A stretch of 45,153 bases of DNA from Clostridium sp. GTDB taxonomy: Bacteria; Bacillota; Clostridia; Clostridiales; Clostridiaceae. Below the pieces are notes generated by a model. That model searched no databases. It had not been told where the DNA came from and saw only the letters and a list, made by a program, of their open reading frames with translations. The stretch covers positions 1-45,153 of the forward strand of contig NZ_JAENWM010000022.1 in NCBI RefSeq assembly GCF_016650035.1, read 5' to 3'. Shown in pieces: positions 40,795 through 45,153 of the stretch. The first letter of the stretch is position 1; every line of letters begins with the position of its first letter. The translations under genes and the position numbers were made by a program.

Positions 40795-43700
40795 TTATTC
40801 TTTCAATTCAAATAATCCAAATATTTCCTCATCACTCATTGCAGCGAACCCTTTACCACCAGAAAGTTCATCTCCCATAAGCTCTGATATAAGCTTTTTC
40901 TTATCCTCTTGTAGTGAAAGAATTTTTTCCTCAATGGTGCCTTTAGCTATAATTTTTATAACCTCCACCACCTTCTTTTGACCTATTCTATGAGCCCTAT
41001 CTGTGGCCTGCTCTTCCACCGCCGGGTTCCACCAAGGGTCAAAATGAATTACTACATCTGCCGAAGTTAAGTTAAGACCAGTACCTCCAGCTTTTAAACT
41101 TATTAAAAATACAGAGCTTTCGCCATCATTAAATACTTTCACTAAGTTCATTCTTTTTTCTGAAGAAACCGAACCATCAAGGTAACTAAATTGTATCTGT
41201 TCCACTATAAGTCTTTTTTGTATATTCTTAAGAACAGTAGTAAATTGAGAGAAAACAAGTATTCTATGTCCCTCCTCTATACTATTTTGGAGCAGTTCCA
41301 CTAGAGCTTCCATTTTCGCACTACCACCACCGTAATCATTCATAAGAACTGTGGGATCAAGGCATAATTGTCTTAGCTTTGTTATATAGGAAAGTACTTC
41401 TATCTTACTATTTTTAAACTCATCACTTTGCACCTTTTTTTTAATAAGCTCCATTGCATGGTTTGCATAGGTTTTATAAACTTTTTTTTGTTCCTGCTCT
41501 AGACTCACCCACAGTGTTTTTTCTATTTTATCGGGTAATTCTTTTAATACATCTTTTTTTCTCCGTCTTAGGATAAAAGGTTTTATTAGCCTATTTAAAT
41601 CCTCTAATATTTCCGGACACTCCTTAAGCTTTTTATGATACCTTACACTAAATATCTTTTCATCATATAGGTAGCCTGGCATTATAAAATCAAATATTGA
41701 CCATAAATCCATAAGTGAATTTTCTATTGGAGTACCAGATAGTGCAAACCTTGACTTCGCCTTTATTTCCTTTACAGCTACTGCATTTTGTGAATTTGCA
41801 TTTTTAATGTTTTGTGCTTCGTCTAATATGCAATAATCAAACTCCAATTTATTGTAACTTTCTAAATCCCTTTTTAATAAGTTATATGTAGTTATAATTA
41901 CATCGTAACTATCTATGTTAGTTATTACTCCCTCTCGCATATCCTTTGAACCATTAGCTGCTATAACCTTTAAGCTAGGTCCAAACTTTTCAAACTCACT
42001 TATCCAGTTATATATCAGAGAGGTAGGTGCTACAATCAAAGTCTTACTTCCATCGTTTGATAATATCAAAGTAATGGCTTGAATAGTTTTACCAAGACCC
42101 ATCTCATCTCCTAAAATCCCACCAAACCCTAAATACTCTAAAGTTTTAAACCAATTAAATCCAATCTTTTGATACTCTCTTAATTCACCCTTAAATGAAT
42201 CTGGCTGTTTAAAGTTTAACTTCTCTATATTTTTAAGCTTATCTTTTACTTCTTTCAACTCTTTTTTCCCTTTTATATATCTAATATTATTTTCCTCTAG
42301 ATAACTATTTAGAAAAACGCCCTTATTTTTCGAAATTTCAATATGATTATTTTCACTACGAGAAGGAGCTATAACATCTAAAAGCTTCAAAAATTTATTA
42401 AGCTCTAATTCCTCTAAATCTAGATATTCACCATTTTTAAGTTTATAATATTTGAGGCTATTTCTAAATGCTCTTAGTATATTGGTAGTTTCCAGCGGCT
42501 CAATATCGCCTATTTTGAAGTCCATTTCAAAATAATTATATTTCCCACTTTTAATATTACCACTTATACCTGACGCCCCTAAAGTTTTTATACCTTTAAA
42601 GTTCTGGGAATAATATACCTCTCCTATTTCTTGGAGCCTGAAAACATCTCTTTTAAAAAATTTAAAAATACGATCCTCTGATTTTGAAAAATAAAATTTA
42701 TTTTTTATTTGCTCAAAGCCTAAGGCCTTTAAAATTGAAATAACTTGAGCTTCCCTTTTAGAATCCCTATAGACTATTTTTTCACTACAGTCTTCAAAAA
42801 TATTAAACTCAAAAGTTCCATATTTCACCTTTATGATTAGAGTAATAACTTTCCCTTCTTGATCAAAATAGAACCTAAATTCACACTTGGCCATTATTAT
42901 TTTATCTTTAATAGACTTAGATAATAGGACACTTGGAGATAGAAAATTAAGATCCGGGATAAGCCTTCTTAATATGTTCTCCTCCTCAATGCTTGTCATA
43001 GTTACTACCCTTGCCTCATTAAAAACTTGAAGATAAGGACTTAGCTTATAACAAAACTCATAATCTGGAAGATATATAGTACTCCCATACAATAAAACAT
43101 CATTTTTGGTTCCAAGTGACACTGGCATTCCGTTTATTGATTTAAGTACATAATTATCCTTTATTATCTTCAAATCAAAATCCAGAGCTGGAGCTTCATG
43201 CAAAATTTCTGTATCCACAGGTCTTGAAAAAAAACCTTCATTTAAATATACCCTATGCTTAGTTATAATCTCAAAAAATTCTCTAGTTAAAAATTCGGGA
43301 ATATTAATGCTTTTCCCGTCTATATATCGGTCTTCATTTCTATTAACGTGCCTTCGCTTGCCTTCCATGGTTTTTAACATCCCTATAAAATCAATAAGTC
43401 TTTTATCTACTGTGCTCATTTTTTGATTTCCTATATTAAAAGTAAAATTTTTGCTATAGTTTACAGCAAAATTATTGTAATACCCTAATAAAAAGTGATT
43501 AATATCCTTTATAATGTAAATATTACTAGAAGCCATAGAGCTTAATCCTATTTTAAACTCTGCTGTAAGATTACTAGTCCATTGATTTTTATTTATGTAT
43601 ACTTCTATTTTAATTTCATCCTTATATTTTTCATCGCCTAAAAGCATAGATAATACATTCTTTTTAGTCTTAGATATATCTTTAAAAGATACATCATCTT

Positions 43701-44046
43701 CTCTAAGAAGGGGATGCTTAGCTAACTCTTCTAACGCACTATAAAAGGTAGCAACTAAATGTTTGCAGCAATAATTTTCTTTTCTAAATTCGTTATTTTC
43801 AAAATCAGCACAACTGCAGAAAGTTGAAAAAATACTTCCCCTCTCTGTATCCATTTCAATTTTAGTGTGATATTCATTGAAAAGTTTCTCTGAAATTACA
43901 TTGCCTTCTATACATATTAATTTATCTTCACTGGTAATATCCATGGAAGAAACTAGGTCATTATTAAGTACCCTTTGACCACTGGCATGTTTTTTTCCAC
44001 TGGTTCCTTCATTAAATATTTGTAATATCATATCTTCCTTCAACAT
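40795..44046 (-). CDS. SWIM zinc-finger SNF2-type helicase
   Basis: 1083 residues. The SWIM zinc finger near the N terminus has Cys77, Cys79, Cys94 and His96. A long SNF2-associated region covers about 110-600. The SNF2 core starts with LREYQKIGFNWFKTLEYLGFGGI and Walker A GDEMGLGKT (646-654), then LIVAPTSLIYNW, DEAQ box (YCILDEAQNIKN), SGTPIENSLMDLWSIFDF, and the helicase C lobe with VFSQFTTVLKNIQKRL, LISLKAGGTGLNLTSADVVIH and DRAHRIGQKKVVEV. This is the widespread bacterial HepA/RapA-like SNF2 type, likely acting on DNA or nucleoprotein. The start follows AGGGAGACA. No methylase or nuclease is adjacent, so a defence role is not suggested. Confidence 0.92.
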   Translation of the reverse strand: MLKEDMILQIFNEGTSGKKHASGQRVLNNDLVSSMDITSEDKLICIEGNVISEKLFNEYHTKIEMDTERGSIFSTFCSCADFENNEFRKENYCCKHLVATFYSALEELAKHPLLREDDVSFKDISKTKKNVLSMLLGDEKYKDEIKIEVYINKNQWTSNLTAEFKIGLSSMASSNIYIIKDINHFLLGYYNNFAVNYSKNFTFNIGNQKMSTVDKRLIDFIGMLKTMEGKRRHVNRNEDRYIDGKSINIPEFLTREFFEIITKHRVYLNEGFFSRPVDTEILHEAPALDFDLKIIKDNYVLKSINGMPVSLGTKNDVLLYGSTIYLPDYEFCYKLSPYLQVFNEARVVTMTSIEEENILRRLIPDLNFLSPSVLLSKSIKDKIIMAKCEFRFYFDQEGKVITLIIKVKYGTFEFNIFEDCSEKIVYRDSKREAQVISILKALGFEQIKNKFYFSKSEDRIFKFFKRDVFRLQEIGEVYYSQNFKGIKTLGASGISGNIKSGKYNYFEMDFKIGDIEPLETTNILRAFRNSLKYYKLKNGEYLDLEELELNKFLKLLDVIAPSRSENNHIEISKNKGVFLNSYLEENNIRYIKGKKELKEVKDKLKNIEKLNFKQPDSFKGELREYQKIGFNWFKTLEYLGFGGILGDEMGLGKTIQAITLILSNDGSKTLIVAPTSLIYNWISEFEKFGPSLKVIAANGSKDMREGVITNIDSYDVIITTYNLLKRDLESYNKLEFDYCILDEAQNIKNANSQNAVAVKEIKAKSRFALSGTPIENSLMDLWSIFDFIMPGYLYDEKIFSVRYHKKLKECPEILEDLNRLIKPFILRRRKKDVLKELPDKIEKTLWVSLEQEQKKVYKTYANHAMELIKKKVQSDEFKNSKIEVLSYITKLRQLCLDPTVLMNDYGGGSAKMEALVELLQNSIEEGHRILVFSQFTTVLKNIQKRLIVEQIQFSYLDGSVSSEKRMNLVKVFNDGESSVFLISLKAGGTGLNLTSADVVIHFDPWWNPAVEEQATDRAHRIGQKKVVEVIKIIAKGTIEEKILSLQEDKKKLISELMGDELSGGKGFAAMSDEEIFGLFELKE

Positions 44047-44101
44047 ATTGTCTCCCTAGTTCTTTTAATTTTATAATCTTCTAATTATACCATAAACGAA
44101 G

Positions 44102-44129
44102 AAAAAATATAAAACATAGGTTTTATATT
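44102..44129 (-). terminator. terminator of the GGDEF-GAF gene
   Basis: In the minus direction AATATAAAAC-ctat-GTTTTATATT is followed by a T run (A-run 44102-44107). Confidence 0.75.
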
Positions 44130-44154
44130 CTCTCATAAAGGGATAACCCTACTA

Positions 44155-45027
44155 TTACAACATTCCCGCCAAAAGCTGTCCTAATGTGCTTACAAAATTC
44201 AAATCCTCAAATTTAAATTCCTTTATTTTTATAGGTACCGTTAAATAAAGTATTGCACTCACAATTCCTGATTTAATTATAGGAACAGCCAAAACGGAAT
44301 TCCAATTTGGCATTCCAGTTACTAAATCATAGTCGATTATAGAATCCCAATCTATTATGCAAACTCCTTGTTTTTCTGTAATTACAGAATTTATTATATC
44401 TTCACTATAGCCTTTAACCACCGTCCAATTTTCTTTATAAATCCTTCTAGCGAATTTTCCATTAATTTCATTTCCATTCACAATGAAAAACATACCATTT
44501 TGTGCCTCAGTGGTTTCAATTATTCTTCCAAGCACATTAAATATTTGAGTTTCTAAATCAGACTCAAATTTAATACTTTCTATAATTTCCATCATAGTTA
44601 GTACATTTCTTGAATCTTGAACTAAATTTCCTGATATTATTCCCGAGAGTTTATTAGTCCCCCTCATTTTGCCTACAAATTTTTCATCCCAAATTTGGCA
44701 TCTATTTTTTCCATTTTCCTTGGCTACATATAGTGCTTGATCAGCTTTATCTATTAATTCCTTTTTCCACTTCCCATGGTTTGGATAAGTAGCAATCCCC
44801 ATGCTTACGGTTAACGCTCTTTTTGAACCTAGTATTTTTGCGACGTCAATATTTTCTCTTACTCTCTCTGCAATTACACTGGCCTCGACTGTGTCAGTAT
44901 CTGGTAAAACAATGATAAATTCTTCTCCACCATACCTTCCACATACATCCATTTTTCTAATAGAATCCATAACAATTTTACAAACATCACGTAGCACTTG
45001 ATCCCCAGTTTGATTGTAGTGCGTCAA
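44155..45027 (-). pseudogene. GGDEF-GAF diguanylate-cyclase-like gene lacking its 5' end
   Basis: About 290 codons. The frame begins at a TTG (45025-45027) with an in-frame stop four codons upstream and no ribosome binding site. It opens in the middle of a GGDEF domain: HYNQTGDQVLRDVCK, then GRYGGEEFIIVLP and ALTVSMGIATYPNHG, ending near residue 110. The preceding half (DxDxFK..ND, metal- and GTP-binding) is absent. A GAF domain follows at about 130-290 (ETQIFNVLGRIIETTEAQNGMFFIVN; NWNSVLAVPIIKSGIVSAILYLTVP). GGDEF before GAF is the reverse of the common order. The 126 bases upstream to the window edge show no continuation. It probably no longer makes c-di-GMP. Confidence 0.7.
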
Positions 45028-45153
45028 AATATAGCTTTATATAACTGCATTCCTAAGTCAAATTATAACTATAATACTAATAATTATCTAGTTATTAATT
45101 GCTTTTTTGATAAGCACATTATTTCTATGACAAAAGCTCCTAACGACTTGACA

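Noticed and set aside
1-45153. CRISPR array, tRNA or rRNA genes, prophage, defence island
   Set aside because: No regularly spaced repeats, no tRNA cloverleaf or rRNA sequence, and no phage structural genes were seen; the SNF2 helicase has no restriction or methylase neighbours.

Overview
The window is strongly AT-rich, with AGGAGG-type ribosome binding sites, several TTG starts and a gene set (thiW/cytX thiamine salvage, a PPi-type phosphofructokinase, NhaC, a DUF2383-like protein, orphan sensor kinases) that together suggest a Clostridium-like anaerobic Firmicute. It is chromosomal. No tRNA, rRNA, CRISPR array or prophage is visible. All assignments were made by reading the sequence; no database was searched.

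Layout. 1-5 kb: the last codons of an IS3-like transposase, a TcyP-type cystine symporter, and a decayed copper locus in which a truncated csoR and a truncated copA are joined at a deletion scar. A perfect CsoR-type palindrome and an HMA/TauE-SafE/cupredoxin fusion protein remain upstream. 5-11.6 kb: an NlpC/P60 hydrolase, an unrecognised membrane protein, an orphan GAF-PAS-PAS histidine kinase and an AlaX-type tRNA-editing protein. 11.7-17.4 kb: a PPi-type phosphofructokinase, then a TPP-riboswitch-controlled thiW-thiD-cytX-thiM-thiE operon that imports and phosphorylates thiamine precursors and couples them. 17.4-19.1 kb: a three-gene operon (rhodanese lipoprotein, short NapH-like 4Fe-4S membrane protein, SAM methyltransferase) behind two adjacent dyads, one resembling CsoR/CstR-type sites. 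19.3-28.8 kb: a remnant of aspartate 4-decarboxylase, ribosomal protein L25, an AI-2E family transporter, a YtrA-like GntR/ABC operon with its own operator, a LiaF-like protein, two small Asn-rich ORFs, a GNAT, a DUF2156 protein and a ccdA/tlpA thiol-redox pair. 28.8-45 kb: a 1134-residue double-kinase hybrid sensor, a CorC/HlyC family protein, a DEAD-box helicase, a lipoprotein, NhaC, a PH-like protein, a ZIP metal transporter, a degenerate Nudix-like protein, a TPR protein, a DUF2383-like protein, a SWIM-SNF2 helicase and a GGDEF-GAF gene that lacks its 5' end.

The most unusual signal not explained by genes is a 24-bp intergenic element present six times, always in the same orientation (6160, 10195, 23909, 24700, 34956, 38880). 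Three copies are identical. One is a 28-bp perfect palindrome. One keeps both ends but has a different middle. Five of the six lie within about 100 bp upstream of a minus-strand start codon. On that strand the element can form either of two mutually exclusive hairpins. Other points of interest are a C-terminal tail (IEFSDIY) shared by the two orphan kinases, the csoR/copA scar, and the dyad-controlled rhodanese/NapH-like operon.
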